A stretch of DNA of 64,000 nucleotides, taken from contig JAPEVF010000021.1 in assembly GCA_029747585.1 (NCBI GenBank), positions 62,001-126,000 of the forward strand. The letters are read 5' to 3'. Made by a program: the position numbers and the translations under genes. Positions 23,176 to 36,099 of this stretch are shown in pieces. This DNA comes from Pleurotus djamor (Eukaryota; Basidiomycota; Agaricomycetes; Agaricales; Pleurotaceae). The notes beneath the pieces were generated by a model. That model ran no database searches, was not told where the DNA came from, and saw nothing but the letters and a program-made list of their open reading frames with translations. Position 1 is the first letter of the stretch. Each line of letters begins with the position of its first letter.

Positions 23176-24080
23176 CGCTGACAAAAAGCTCCTTCTCGGC
23201 GGTAGGGATAAATTGAGTGGTAAGAAAAATAGCTACTGTTCTCGCTCAGAGTCGCGCTTTCGGAAAGAGGACTGGGCGACATAATCACTTACTTGTTTCC
23301 GCGGCAGTTGCAAATGAGTGATAGAGAGTCACTCTGCCCCCACTGTGAGACAGCGTCTGGCGAAGAATTGATGTGATCAAACGCGGCTAGGGTTCCTACG
23401 CCTGAGTTGCGTCGGAGTCGTCTTTCAAGTCTCAGACTAAGACGGTAGGCTACGAGAGGAGTTGAGCCCCAAGTTTCTTTTAACAAGAAATTGCTTACCT
23501 GTATAAGAAACAAAACGACGTTTCTTATGTTTAGGATCCGTGTGCGAGGCAAGTGCGAGGACAAGTAGATACTGGTCTTTGACACAACGACGCGCCGACA
23601 ACTTCACTGAGATGGCTAAAGTAGAGATTCTGAGAAAATGAGGCCTATATTGTTATTATAGATAGAAGTCTACACCGCTGGGGGCTCGTCCAAATGGAGC
23701 CTGAAAGGAGTTGATAGTTGAGTGATCGAGACAAGGCATTAGGCGCTCATGCACTCAACTACCTTACTAAAACATGAAGCCAACCCCATTTCAGAAACGA
23801 ATATGACGACCCAAGGTCATAAATATCGCAATTAAATCATCAATAGGCTGGTATACATATGGTACAAAGGAAGACAGCGAAAACCTTAGACCAGTTCAAC
23901 CCGAAAGTCTCGGTGCAGGTTTTTTGGGCAGGGTCGCACACCAATCTGGTCCCTTGCGGCGACCATTCAAGCAAGGCGGTGCCGTCTTTGGCGCCGCATT
24001 GAAGTGGCCATGGCCATGAATGGTACTGCTGTCCTAAATCTCTCTCTTTGACGACTCTATTATACGGGGCGACGACAGGA
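23176..24080. other. Intergenic, divergent promoters
   Basis: 0.9 kb upstream of both the WTCPEC gene and the membrane-protein gene. A minus-strand frame (23289-23585) has no recognisable content. Confidence 0.5.
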
Positions 24081-25324
24081 ATGTCAGATCTCTCAATACT
24101 TCTTCCCCTTCACCAACTCTCCAAAAGAGACGACACACGATTAACGCTTGGATTAGCTCTCGGATTTGGCGGAGTAGCTCTTCTCCTCACGGGAATCATT
24201 TCTTTTTTNATTTGGATATTACTTTGGGAGACGCAAAGCGTTGAAGATACTTGGTGGGCGACGAGGGAATTACTCAGCAGTCGGACTTGCCGTTGATAAT
24301 GGAGCAGGTAAGCAAGTCAGATTCTCTTTGCCATAGCGTGACTCACGCAGATCGATTCTCAGCAGACGGCCTCGGGTCGGATACTTTCCCCATGCGAAGA
24401 AGCAACAAGCTGAGATCAAGCTCTTCAAATGGCCCACGAACTGCCTCGACATACTCCTACACGGGGTTGAATAACACCGATGGTGATTCGACATTTAGCG
24501 GTCGAAACAACAACAATAACAACTTCCTTTCGGCCACCTCGATGCAGGTCGAAATGCCTGCTATGACTAGCGCCCTGGACCCCGAGCCCCCTGCGACAAA
24601 TGCAGGAACGCAGGGGATGTATGGTTCATGGTATGGTGGAAGACCAGCCCCCGTGCTTCCGTCACCATCGATGTATGTTGAGCCACCTCCAGAGCAGCAT
24701 TCGTCCAGCGCTCCTGGAAATACACTGAGGCCCGGTAACCTCAGACCTGGATCACGGTTTGGCCATGGTACGCCTCTAGCTCAGATCAGCGAAGGCTCTA
24801 CGCCAGCGTCCACCACACGTCCACCCATTCCGCCTCCGACTCCCGGCCCAGAGCTGCGAAATCCTTACGACACTGGGAATAACCTAGCCGTGTCTGACAT
24901 GCACGTCGAGATGCCTACGTTATCCCCAGCGGATCCACTTACTGGACCAGCACCCGTAGCCCCGCCACCCTCGACTTCGACAACAACTTCTACGCTTCCT
25001 AGCACACGGACGAACACTCCTGCAACAACTCTCATTAATAACAGCTACACCGCAGCCAATGTAGTACGCACGAACACGACATCACAGCCCCCAAGCTACC
25101 CATTCCACGAACTATCATCAAACAAAAACAGATCATCGGGGAGAGGCACTCCAAGTAGTCGCGGCGAGACAAGTTCGTCATCTGCATCCCCGCAGCGTCG
25201 TTATAGTCGGATTCTTGGGCCTCGCGCTCAGCCGACGCAAATACCCGTTGAATCGTCCAGTCACCTCTCGCCGATGTACGTAGAGATGCCGAACAGTTCT
25301 CCTTCTGCGCCAGGATACCAGTAG
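24081..25324 (+). CDS. Single-pass membrane protein with a long Ser/Pro/Thr-rich tail and a repeated M-x-V-E motif
   Basis: Exons 24081-24307 and 24363-25324. As given, the first exon contains an N at 24209 after a T run; counting it breaks the frame, leaving it out gives exactly 396 codons (395 residues). A short N-terminal segment (about 20 residues) is followed by one strong transmembrane helix (LTLGLALGFGGVALLLTGII) and a basic stop-transfer (FGRRKALK). The remainder, about 340 residues, is disordered and probably cytoplasmic. It repeats a short motif four times: MQVEMP, MYVEPP, MHVEMP and, at the end, MYVEMP, spaced 40-125 residues apart within Pro/Ser/Thr spacers. This layout resembles basidiomycete transmembrane proteins of unknown function, possibly wall-sensor-like. 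The motif looks like a docking site for a partner, but this is inference. Confidence 0.75.
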
Positions 25325-25478
25325 ATGCAGTTTGTTGTTTGTTGTCGTCAGCTTTCTGGGATGTTCTGGGTTTATATGGGTCAACACGCTTTTCCATGTT
25401 CTTATCATGCTATACAGAAACCATTGAATATTGAACGTTTGAACGTTACTGGGACATAACCTGGACGGTGGAATACCT

Positions 25479-27701
25479 TCAGAATGTACTGAGACTCTCA
25501 ACGACACAATCCAACACCGCACATCTCTTCTCCTCTATCACCGCCTTAACGGCCTCTGTCACTGCGTTCTCAACTGCTGCCTTGAGGCATGATTGTGCTA
25601 AGCCAATTTTCTTGCCCCACGCCCAACCACCTGAAGCTGCAACGGCAATTTGGGCGTAGTCAGGACAGACGGGACCAAATCCAGTACTGAGTCGATCGTC
25701 ACCAGTTGCAGCAACGCGGCTACCATGTCCCGAAGGGTGTACACCGAGCATAGACAGTTTCGGGGACTGAGTCGTACCAGATAAATATAAATACGAAGTT
25801 CAAGCTGTATCAAGAAACAACTTACGCGCCAGCCGCCGTTGTTAAGTACGACAGTCAAAAACGGCTTAGAAGGACCATGAGCTAGAGTATGTGTGAGTGT
25901 TGGGGAAAGGTACACTGACTGTGTTCTGCTTCTGCGCAATCCAATACGCCGCACTGGGCACAGAGAACATGAATGACCCATCTCCGACAATGACAACAAT
26001 TAGGTCCCTTTCTCTGCCGTCTACTCGATCAGCCAGGATCGCACCGATGGCAGCACCGAGACTCCACCCTAAAGATGAAGCCCCAGAGGTCAGATGAGAG
26101 CCCGCACTCTCACTCCTCATATGCTCCCAGACAGGTCGGTAGTTGCTGATGGCCTCGTTGAGAATCAGCGTGTTCTTTCCTTGGCTAGGTGTTAATTCAT
26201 GAATGGTTTTGCGGAGGATGCCCAGGATGTTAGGTACTCGAACCGAAGGCGATCCGTCCAAACTAGGAGGTAGCCACACAATTTCTGGTTCATTGAGCCG
26301 TTCTACCCACTTGGTGTGACGATCCTGGAGTTCTTGTGCTCTCTCTAGCACAGCCTGGCTTCCAATGACCGTTTTGTCGCCTCCGTCGAGTTCCTTGACG
26401 CCTTTGATAATTTGTTTCAAGGCCACCTCTGCATCCGCGATGCAAATAATCTCAGCATCACTGAAATCACTGTACCCAAACGACCTCTTCAAAACATCCC
26501 CTCCATCCAAGACGAACAATCTGGCCTCGGGACTTGGGGCGTCGTTATTGGGTATCCAAGGAGTATCGGAGTCGATTACAATTACGACATCGGCGTTAGG
26601 GAGATCTGGGTGGTGCGTTCCGGGTTGGAGGTACGTAGGGTGTTGTGAATTAGGAAAGGAGAAAGGGACATTAACGGCTGAAGGGCACGAGATGGCCACG
26701 GGAATAGATAGAAGCGTGGAGAGCTCAATCAGGACAGGAACGGCTGCGGGATTTCGACCAAGGTATGAAGTGATGATCAACGGTTTGCGTGCGGATAGTA
26801 AAGCCGCGGATATGACAGAAACCACTAATGACAAGTTGTGTATCAGTTACGGCGTAGAAGGGAATTGCGGCAGTACTTACCGTCTGGGGAAAGGGCTGGT
26901 GGGCTGACTGGAGGCCATCTTTTCCGGCGAGGAGACGGAACTGTGTTCCGTTCGATTGGCTCTTCCATCACCTCGCGTCTCGCCCATAGATAGACGGGTC
27001 CTTGGGGGTGGCTAGTAGCACTATTCGCTAGCGTCAGAAACGGAGTGTGCTATAACCGATTCGTCCATGCTCAAACGCACATCTGGAGAGATCTTTGTAC
27101 AACTCCGGAGATATCTTTCCCGCTGTGAAGTTGCGTAGTACTTCGCATGTATTGGCGAACGATAGCCGCTTGATCTGGGACATCTGACGATAAAAAGAAG
27201 GCATGTTTAAGTACTAACGGCATCCTTATGTCACTGTCACCACTAACCTTGCAACCACATTATGAACTCGTTCCGGGTACCTCGGTGTTCATCATGCATG
27301 CTGAACGGAGAAGCACCGGCATAAATGAGCACGGGAGTCCGTCCTCTATCCACGTTGTGTATGGCGCCAGCCATAGCCTAGAATTTGCCGTCAGAAGGCA
27401 CACGTTCAAACCGAGCGGTAATTAAGATAGATGATAGCCCACGTACCTGCGTCCCGACATCGACATGCACGATCACTGCTGCAGGTCTGCCTGAAACCTG
27501 TGCGTATCCCTGAGCAGCAGAGAGCGCCACCATTTCATTAGGGCAAGTGACGATACATGGCTTTGTATCGCCGTTTCCTTCGACGCGTTGTCGTTCAAGG
27601 TCTTCAAGCAGACCAGGATGGTCGGAGCCCCAGTTGACGAAAGCGTGTGTTATGCCTGCTTCAGCGAGCGTCTCGAGGAAGACAGAGGACGCGGTGTACA
27701 T
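25479..27701 (-). CDS. Thiamine-diphosphate-dependent enzyme (acetolactate synthase / benzoylformate decarboxylase superfamily)
   Basis: Seven exons: 27701-27447, 27377-27248, 27183-27081, 27020-26881, 26824-25920, 25864-25826 and 25766-25479, totalling 619 residues in one frame. The N-terminal pyrimidine-binding domain has the cofactor-activating Glu in CPNEMVALSAAQGYA and the substrate-side GSDHPGLLEDL. The middle domain is seen as PLIITSYLGRNPAAVPVLIE. The C-terminal cofactor domain carries the metal/diphosphate motif VGDGSFMFSVPSAAYW ending about 30 residues later at NNGGW, which is assembled by splicing through a 39-nt exon. No mitochondrial presequence is apparent, unlike the branched-chain acetolactate synthase, so this is probably one of the cytosolic fungal homologues acting on other 2-oxo acids. 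The substrate cannot be read from sequence. It is divergent from UBC1 with 870 bp between starts. Confidence 0.92.
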
Positions 27702-28571
27702 TTTCTTCCGCTGTTTCAAGATAAAAGCGAAGAAATTCAATCAAAAGATAGACGCCTCATGGTCAACCAAAATCGGTATTTAAAGGGCCGATGGGAACAA
27801 GTGTCTTGTGGGCCAGTAACCAGCAGATTTAGTCGTGGATATCTCACACGAATTCGCCCAGGAGCGATAACCTGTGTGCAAGGAGGGACGTGTGCAATGA
27901 TGAGGCATAATACCAACACATTTAATAGGAACTAGACCTACGATTCCGAGACCGAAACTCGTGGGTATTTCAGCCTGAATTCGCGGGTACGCCAGAGAGC
28001 GGGAAAGATAGAAGAGCAAGCCTGCCTGCGCATTATGATAGTTGCATCACAAACGCGAGTAAAACACGATGATGGGTTTCCGAGAAGGTTGGACGCTTGG
28101 CTTTTTCGTTTTTAGCCTCTGGCCACAAAGACTTCGATTAAACTGGAAAATTGTCATGCAGATAGTGTATTCCAGTCATCGGTGGCGTGCTCAGCAACAC
28201 ACTGGGGAGACTTGATATGAAGAAGGTTTGAAGAAAGGTTAAGTGACATTCGTGAGGCGCCCAAAGAAAGTGGGTTAGTTTCGGCTTCTAGGCCTCCTAT
28301 CGTTAAAGGGGCTGTCTGTGATTGGCCAGAACTTTTCGCGTGCGAGTGCCTCAGCTAGAGATGTCCATAGAAGTCACTAGATACCTGCTTTAACCATTCT
28401 CTCAGCATTAGATTCTAAGTCAGTACTGCTGCCTGACGACAGTACGACGATACCAAGCGAACTGAAGTGAGTCTGATCGAGAGCCACTCAGGAGGCCTCC
28501 TAAGAATCGGTCTCACGACACTGAAGCCACAGACATGATTAGCGCGCGCCGCTTCTCCCTCACATAACACC
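27702..28571. other. Divergent promoter region between the ThDP enzyme and UBC1
   Basis: No coding content supported; frames here are short and unrelated. Presumably contains both promoters. Confidence 0.55.
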
Positions 28572-29382
28572 ATGGATGCTCGTTTGCGACGTGTAAACAG
28601 GGAAATCGCAGGTTTGTGCTTCAAATCCCGTAGAAATTACTACTCAACGACTTTAGACTGCAAGAATGACAAGACTTCAGGAATAAAGATTGAGATGATC
28701 GATGAATCACCTTTTCATCTCAAGGGCTCGTTTCCTGGTCCGGAGGGCACACCGTATGCAGGCGGGCACTTTGATATAGTGAGTCTTGAACTATCCAAAG
28801 GACACGAATACATTGGCCTCATGGATTCTCTGTGCTCAGGATATTGTCATACCCGAGTCATACCCATTTCAACCCGTTAAGATGAAGTTCATCACCAAGG
28901 TCTATCACCCCAACGTTTCTTCAGCCTCTGGCGCAATATGTCTCGACATCCTCAAGGATGCATGGTCACCAGTTCTCACCCTGAAATCGACATTGATATC
29001 GCTGCAGAGTCTCTTGTGTTCCCCCGAGCCTAATGATCCACAAGATGCTGAGGTGGCGAAGCATTATATGACGAGCAAATCGAGCTTCGAGGAAACGGCG
29101 GCGTATTGGACGCAGACATACGCAGGAGGGCCAGTAGCGAAGACTGGGAAGGATGTCTCGGATGAAGTGGCCATCGCTGGCTTGGATCGTGCGCATGTTG
29201 AACGTTTTGTGGAATACGGGTTTCCGAAAGCCAAAGTTGTAAGTCCTTTCCTGTTTATCATCGACCTTACACTTCAACCTCATGCCCACCCTCAGGTTGA
29301 TGTCCTCCGTCGGCTCAATTACCGTGGAAGTAATACGCGCAATATTGAAGATGACAGAGTTGTCCAGGAATTGCTCAAATGA
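28572..29382 (+). CDS. UBC1: Ubiquitin-conjugating enzyme E2 with C-terminal UBA domain (Ubc1 / UBE2K type)
   Basis: Accepts ubiquitin from E1 and helps build Lys48-type chains with E3 ligases. Exons 28572-28611, 28657-28778, 28840-29238 and 29296-29382 give 215 residues, the usual length. The UBC fold is complete: FHLKGSFPGPEGTPYAGGHF, YPFQPVKMKFITKVYHPN, then the active-site Cys in GAICLDILKDAWSP, SLLCSPEPNDPQDAEVA. The C-terminal UBA domain spans about residues 170-215 (AHVERFVEYGFPKAKVVDVLRRL), which separates the Ubc1 class from other E2 enzymes. A Gly/Ala-rich linker joins the two. All splice junctions are GT..AG. Cytosolic and nuclear; housekeeping. Confidence 0.96.
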
Positions 29383-32300
29383 ACTTGTTGTATCCATAAC
29401 CTATTTCCGCTATTGATTGCTTTCTTGCTGTTGTCCACACAGTTCCTCTCAAACCCTCAGGTTGCCAAGCCTAAGTGTTACTGATTATCCTCTTATAGCC
29501 CGAATGCAGGATGCAGGCTCCGGTGAGGCGAGCTCCATAGGTACGACTGGTTCATTGACTTCGGAGTGAGCCACACTGTAAGTTACACACGAACCCCTCT
29601 GCATTACCATTCGAGCAGGCTCCGAGTTGTCCCAACTCATATCATATCGACATATGACTTCCTCCTGCGATCCTTCCATTGAAGCCGACGAATACTGCTT
29701 GTATATCAACCCTGCTCGGCTTGTTTTACCAAAAGTCAACGCCCAGTACCGAAAGATCACCACGTCGGAAAGGATGGCCTTGGGATCGTATCCATGATAC
29801 GGTTGGTTGACGTATCGTAGACGTGACAAATGATGCTGATAGGGATTTAGACTGTCGAGCTCCTCGACGCAGCAGACATCAAGTCGACCTCCGGAGTCCG
29901 TCGACCTCGTTCAATTTTCGACAGAATATCACACGATCGATAGGATGGGTTGTATGTTCGTTTAGGATCTCAGAGATCGCGAGTCAACCGTCCAAAGGTT
30001 AAAGGCCAGCTCTCTTGCCACCCTCGAGTTTGAATAACCTTGAGAAAACTGCAGGCCAGTCCTCGAAATCCATCGGAATTTCCAATGCTTGATCTCCACC
30101 GAACCGAGGAACGCTTAGCCTCTCCTTCAGGGATTGTGATCACCTCAATGCCATCATCGTTCACCATGCACTATTCGACATGGAGCGAGAGCCGAATTAA
30201 GACTTCTGTCAAAGTGAAGAGCACATACGCTAACAGACAGAGACGTTATATCCCCGCAATTGACGACTTAACCATGCTTAGAGCCCCTGATTGAAGAACT
30301 CCTATCAGCCGGTATAGGCGGCAAAGCCCGGTCCGGGGACATTTGGGGGACATCCATCTACAAACGTTCAGACCTGCGACATCAACAATTCTTGGACAAT
30401 TCGCGTCGCGCTTCAGCGTGGGCTTTTGATTTCTCCCTTTGTTATGTTTACATGTAAGTAATCAGTGAACCGTCTCGAATGCTTTCTTAGTCTTGTCTAC
30501 TAGATATTCCGCTAAGTTTATCGCAGCCTTACCGTTGGATCGACGTTATATGACACAAGATGTCAGTCCTGCTAGAAGCCACCCCTGGCTAGGTCTTTAC
30601 TCGTATTTATCGTCTGATTCTGGTGACGAGTTTCCGTTCATGGAACCGCAAAGTGAACCTCGTTTCGGGCGTGGTGTCGAGGGACTTTGAGCGCTTTCAT
30701 CCTATACGAAGTGTTCATCGACACGATGTATCTCAAAACTTGACAGTCAACCGTCTTACTCAAAAAGGCAGTCTTGCTGAATGTCGTGACTCGTGAGCCA
30801 TAATCGTCCTAATCCGTCGATGAACATCAAACATTAAACGCTTACTTCCTAGCCAATCGCGCTTCGCGAGTAAACCGCAGCGTGTGCCATGGGACGCCCA
30901 TATAAACAGCACGTTCACGAACAAGGAATCGAACAATACATGGGGTGGCGTAGTCATTTTTGGCCTAGGCCTAGCGCGCGATAATCGGTTCGTAGACTAC
31001 GAATTCCCCAAGACCGTACGCAACGTCTGTTCCTTATCTATCTGATGCTTCGCTGAATCCTAATATCCATCTGCGTCCAGATCACTCTCCTCCGCCGGCT
31101 TCAATTGACGTGGAACTCACGCGCAATATCAACGGGGACAGACTAGAACCAGCTCAAATGACCATGGTCGTATCAGACCTGCCACCGTTACCGAGGGCTC
31201 TCTCATCGCCTCCAACCTTAATCGCTCTGTCTGAGGTCAGGCGACAGGCCTAAAGTATCAAAGGCGCTACCGCCTCGGATGTTGTGGGACTTATGCCTGC
31301 TAAACACAACTTCCACATTTTTCCAACCGTTTGTCGCCCCTGCGTCACTGCCCAAATTTGGTATGTTATTTCCTCAATAATTCCTACTTCCATGTTACAG
31401 AATGTCTTCCATCCGATCATGTCCCTCCATCGACATCAAGGCGAAGGGTCCTTTTGATTAACCGAGCCTGCCTATGACTCGGCCACAGCTTGAAAGTGGT
31501 CATCGATCCCTCCCCCCATCAAACTTATGATGACAGGAGAACGTCAGTGCTCTAGGCCTTCGCATTCTTGTTGATTTTGTGAAGCTCGTTCATTCTATTG
31601 GCTCATCTGGCTCATCTAATTATGTACATTGAGTGTCGTACAATAAGATGGATATCGGCTTCTTTCGCCGTTGGTTTTCATAGCTCAAGTGACTGAGTAG
31701 AGAATAGGATAGAAGCTATAAGGCTAGAAGCCGTATAGGACCCACATAGCTCAGGTTGATATCAATCGAATCATGCAATCCGGCCAGCTTATTTTTGAGA
31801 CCCGTGTGTCGGTAGATTCGAGGTCAAGATGAGAGCTGCAGACAAGATAGCCGAAACAAAAAGACACTGAAAGTGGCAGCGTGCTGACTAGGTAGCCCCA
31901 TTACACTATTTTGGCTATGAACACTGTGCACCTGCCTCAAGTTTTAGGCTTTAGCGAGGGAACACAGTGATAACATAGCAAATAGTGTGATGGGGCATGC
32001 CCCAGGCACGCTTAACGCAGTCAAGCGTAAAATGACGGAGAGATAGCCGAAGACCTTGAACTAAACGTCATCCACGTACTTCAGTAGCACGGTTGTACGA
32101 CGATGCTCAGAGGTCAGAAGGGTTAGGTCGTCGTTGAGAGGGAAATTTAATGGTGGTGGTGATGCTGAGTTGGTAGGAAAAAGTATGCTCCCTTTTATAC
32201 GTTACAGGATTGCGAATCGTTTACCCAATGAACTAGCTATTGCTGCGTAACAAGTACCTATAGAATGAACATCTCGTATTACCGTGATCATCTGATGCCT

Positions 32301-34325
32301 GGGATGCGAACCGCTCGAGATCGTTGGAACTACCTCCGGGTTATGCGGGACTCCCCTCCGTTATCTGGTGAAAAGAATCCGCCGGGCGGACCAAGTCGCT
32401 GTAACCTTCAAGCATTGGCGTATCCTTTTCGAGCAGGACGTCTGTCGCAAACAACTTCTTCATTTCGTTCGCTGGAATAAAATCTGGGATATAATTTGCA
32501 ATTTTCGCAAATAAGCGGCTGGAGCCTGCCGTGTATTTGTCCGAATAGCGTCCCAAATGACAGAGACACCGGCCCTTGTCAAGTGGCTTCAGCAAGAAAG
32601 ACCGTCAGTTGACTGTGCTGCTCTTTCAGATGTCTTCTCCCGTCGATTGATGAATACGTGGGTTGAGATGATGTTGCCTAATGATTTTTGGGATCTAGAT
32701 TGAGCTTAAGCCTCGAGGAAGTTCCATGGAACCCGGATAGCAGAGCAGTTTGTGAGATTGACCAACAGTAAAACTTTCGGAAGACGACCGGCTTGTAGAA
32801 AACAACCGTCGGTCAAAGATGACACGAGGTCGTCAAAGAATGGAGAGCTTCGGCGCAACTCCGTATTAGCGTTGATCTTGGTGTACTTGGTGCATGACTA
32901 TCCCACACGAACGTTCAGCGCAGCTGTGCGGTGACCAACAAAATAAAGCCCGATTGCTGTACACCACTCCTTGGCGACGTTTGAGCTCATAGTAGAGTAA
33001 TGAGTTACGAGAGGCCGTCCGGAATAATGCGACGGAGTCGACTAGCTTGACCCTTGTGGCTTAGTAGCTGTGATGATTGATAACCAAGCTGTCTGCGTAA
33101 AGTATTTCTGCGCTATCTGGCGGTCTGGATGAACGGCCCCAGTAGAGAGAGAGACGAAAGATGGAGCAACGAGTCGTCGTCGCAGTTGGTCGGGTATTTT
33201 CGCCTCGATAGACACACCGGGAATTTTGAAACTCCAGAATGATACGAACCGTATGGGTCCATATTTGAGCGGATAAGAGCAACGCCACAGTCTATGGATT
33301 GGAGGTCTGGGACGCAAAACGAGACACCGCGTGGGGGGCATGCGTCGTGCCCGGGAAGATGCAACGTAAGGCGATATAGAGTTTGACCGCTATGGGCGTT
33401 CGCGTGAGCATGCGTCGTCAGCATTGCATCCCACTGATCACAGCTGCAGAAGGCATGCAGGAGATCGATGTGTCATATTGTCGGAGAAAGTGAGTGCGAA
33501 CATAGAAAAGAAGAGTATCTATAATCGTTTGTTGTTGGTACGCATTTAGCTCTCATTGAATGAAAATCACGATGATACTCACACAAAAAGACAGTGGGTC
33601 ATGGAAAGCCCGTCGCCGATATGAGGACATCTCGAAGAACGTGCTTGCCATAGCCGCGAATTGTTGACGATGGATAAAGACGCCGTGACAGAATATATCT
33701 GCAGAGAAACCGGCTTAAGTCCAGTCATGCGAGCTGAGTTGATTCTGAAGAAGGTGTGGATTAGAAATTTCTTCTCGCGCTTCGGTTTCGTAAATAGCCT
33801 ATTCAGTGACGTCCGCGACGTAAATAACAAGGGGAACAGGCACTACGAACCAGCCGCTCTAGATTGATCATCGTTCACGAGACATGCACGAGGACTGCAT
33901 GAGGCCATGGGATGAACACACTCGAAGCCCGAGAAAGCCTCCGATTCTGCACAGGAAGGAAGACGAACAATAACGACATTGGTGGCGCTTGTCCTGTCTA
34001 TCCAGCAGTGCAATTCGCTTTCACGACTACTGATTCCGCATCTTCAACGATCATCTGTGAGAGGATGGCCAGTGGTCGGACGGGCGAAATTGCGAGTTGA
34101 GAAAGAACCACAGAACACTGATGGTTTTGTCAGCTGCGCACCTAAAAGCCGAGTCAACTGCAATTTTAAACTCTTAAAACGTTACAAGGCCACAAGTACC
34201 ATGTAGGGACACGAGGTGCTACCTTGCGATGATGACGCGAGAGCAAACTGGACTTGGGCCTTGATTACAGGAGAATACTTATAAAGCGTGAACGAGAGCA
34301 GGTAGTAAAACACGAGGCGATATAA
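29383..34325. other. Gene-poor block, 4.9 kb, with one long inverted repeat
   Basis: No frame in this block shows recognisable domains or coherent splicing. Frames at 29485-29829 (minus), 30493-30690 (plus) and 33661-33867 (plus) are isolated. No reverse-transcriptase, integrase or transposase motif is seen. A hairpin-forming inverted repeat occupies 31879-32012. It may hold spliced genes with very short exons (the AP-2 sigma gene shows that these are easily missed), non-coding RNA or decayed elements. Confidence 0.5.
31879..32012. repeat. Imperfect inverted repeat able to form a long hairpin
   Basis: The left arm (core 31895-31928, gccccattacactatt ... cactgtg) is matched by the reverse complement of the right arm (core 31963-31996, cacagtgataacatag ... 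gtgatggggc), with a 34-nt spacer. Pairing resumes outside the cores: gcgtgc near 31880 against gcacgc near 32007. The right outer part holds a perfect 12-bp palindrome GGGGCATGCCCC at 31992-32003. It could be a small inverted-repeat element (MITE-like) or a precursor of a small RNA. No flanking target-site duplication is obvious. Confidence 0.7.
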
Positions 34326-36021
34326 CTAGCGCTCCGACATCTGTGCTAGGTAGTCCGAAAGCTGCATCGATAGAGTTAGCGCAGGGTTGCACGATTTAGA
34401 AGCAAACAACGCAAACCTTGAGTGCCCCAGCTCTGATGGACTCCCCAACATTCTGAACGTCAGGATTAGCCAGGACCCTAGCCATAGCATCTCTGGCAGC
34501 AGCTTCGAGATTGGCGAGATTGCCATCACCGAGATGGTTGGCATCGCCGTGATCGAGGGCGTGTTCTGGGTCATCTTCTCGGCCGAAGTACTGGTTGGAG
34601 GAGATAGATGTGGCACCCTGGAACGATTGTAATCGTGTCTGTGCCTCGCTGACGGCGTCAGGATCGTAGGCATTGCGTCCGAAGTACATATCGGACGAGA
34701 TAGCCTTTTGTGTACCAAACCGGTCACGAGCGACCGTAGGAGAATCGTCAACGGTTGGCGAGGCACTGAAAAAGAACCCAGTTGAGCAATTAGAGCAAAT
34801 GAGATTGAAGGTAGAAAAAATAACCTAGGCTTGGATGACGTTGCGGCTGCAGCTGCGGCTGCAGCTGCACCAGGCAGGGCGCCAAAACCGAGTCTTGTGA
34901 ATGCAGGGTTCTGGGCAGCCACTTGAGATCTCCCATTCGTAGTCGCAGTGGACGCCTTATTCGATCCGATTTCGAGAGCAGCTGCTTTAGCAGCCAAGGC
35001 AGCCGCAGCCGCCTCTGCCTCTTTCCTGGCTCGTTCTTCTGCTTCCTCTCGTTGGCGATCATATCCAAGCTGTTTTATCCTCTCAGCCTCTTCCAATGCC
35101 TTCCTTTCAGCTTCAGCAAAATCGACAGGCTTCGTCTTCGCAGCACCTAATCCCAATTTTGATTTCTTGACCGTTGTCGCGGTCGTAGACGAACTAGACG
35201 AGCTAGAGTTGAGGCGTGTAGCACCGAGCTTGGCCGTTCTATTGGCCGATGTTATCGTTCTGGGAGCAGTCGTGGTAGATGATGCTGCGACTGTGGCATT
35301 TTTGCCCATGATCGAGGGCGTCCCAGATCGTGGCGTGGATGGTGCGGAAGTCTTGGGCGTGCTGGGCTTCGACCATGAGGTGAAAAAGTCATCGTCCGCT
35401 GCCTCATCTTTGGCAGCTGGAGAAGTGGTGGTTTCAGCACCTTCCACAAAAATCCCCTTCGGGTATCTAACGAGTCTATGAGAAGGCGATAGTAAGCCGT
35501 AAGCCAACTGGAGCTCACTTTGAGACGTCCTCCTTGACACGCCTAGCCAGTTCCTCCTTGTACAATTCGGCGACCCGGCTGGAATACTTCTTCTTGGTAT
35601 CGGAATCGGTCAATAAAGACGCGCCACCGTGCTTAGTGAAGAACTCCGTAGCAGAGGTGTTCCCCCCGACCTTCATGTTGCGCAGCTGGCTCAGCTGCCA
35701 GCTGTCCAAGTTCGTTGATCTGTGCAGCGTTGAACATGAGGTTCGATGCTGCGATAGGTGATTACACACCGGACAAAACTGATGTGGACGCCCATATTGC
35801 GGTGCACGCTGGAGCAATCCAGGCAGATATACAGCCCAAAGGTGACACTCGACCATGTCGGATTCTTCGCATGGCAATCAAAACATGTCTAGCGAGCAAA
35901 GAATCTCAGCAATCTCAGTCATTATGCAATTGTAACTTTAGGTGCTACCGACCTTGTTGCCCTTCTGAGCCCTTAATACTTTGAAAACTTGTTCTGTTTC
36001 TTGTTTCGTAGGTTCAGCCAT
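34326..36021 (-). CDS. ArfGAP domain protein (Glo3 / ArfGAP2-3 type)
   Basis: GTPase-activating protein for Arf1, needed for COPI vesicle traffic between Golgi and ER. Six exons (36021-35953, 35888-35770, 35719-35519, 35475-34825, 34765-34417, 34361-34326) give 474 residues in frame. The zinc finger [24 protein letters not shown] (C-x2-C-x16-C-x2-C) is followed by the catalytic-Arg segment [20 protein letters not shown]. The middle is Ser/Thr-rich with a charged helix of Ala, Glu and Arg (about residues 265-310) and a run of Ala near 34850. The C-terminal part has the Glo3-like repeats [14 protein letters not shown] and [14 protein letters not shown], which point to the ArfGAP2/3 (Glo3) class rather than ArfGAP1. 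Intron 3 is only 43 bp. Confidence 0.93.
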
Positions 36022-36099
36022 CGTCGAGGTGGATAATGATAGTGTGCGTTGAGATCGTCGCAGTGGAGGTCAAAAGAGAGCGTCAGTGACACGACACCT

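Noticed and set aside
29383..34325. Transposon or retroelement
   Set aside because: No reverse transcriptase, integrase, transposase or terminal repeats could be read; only the short hairpin repeat was found.
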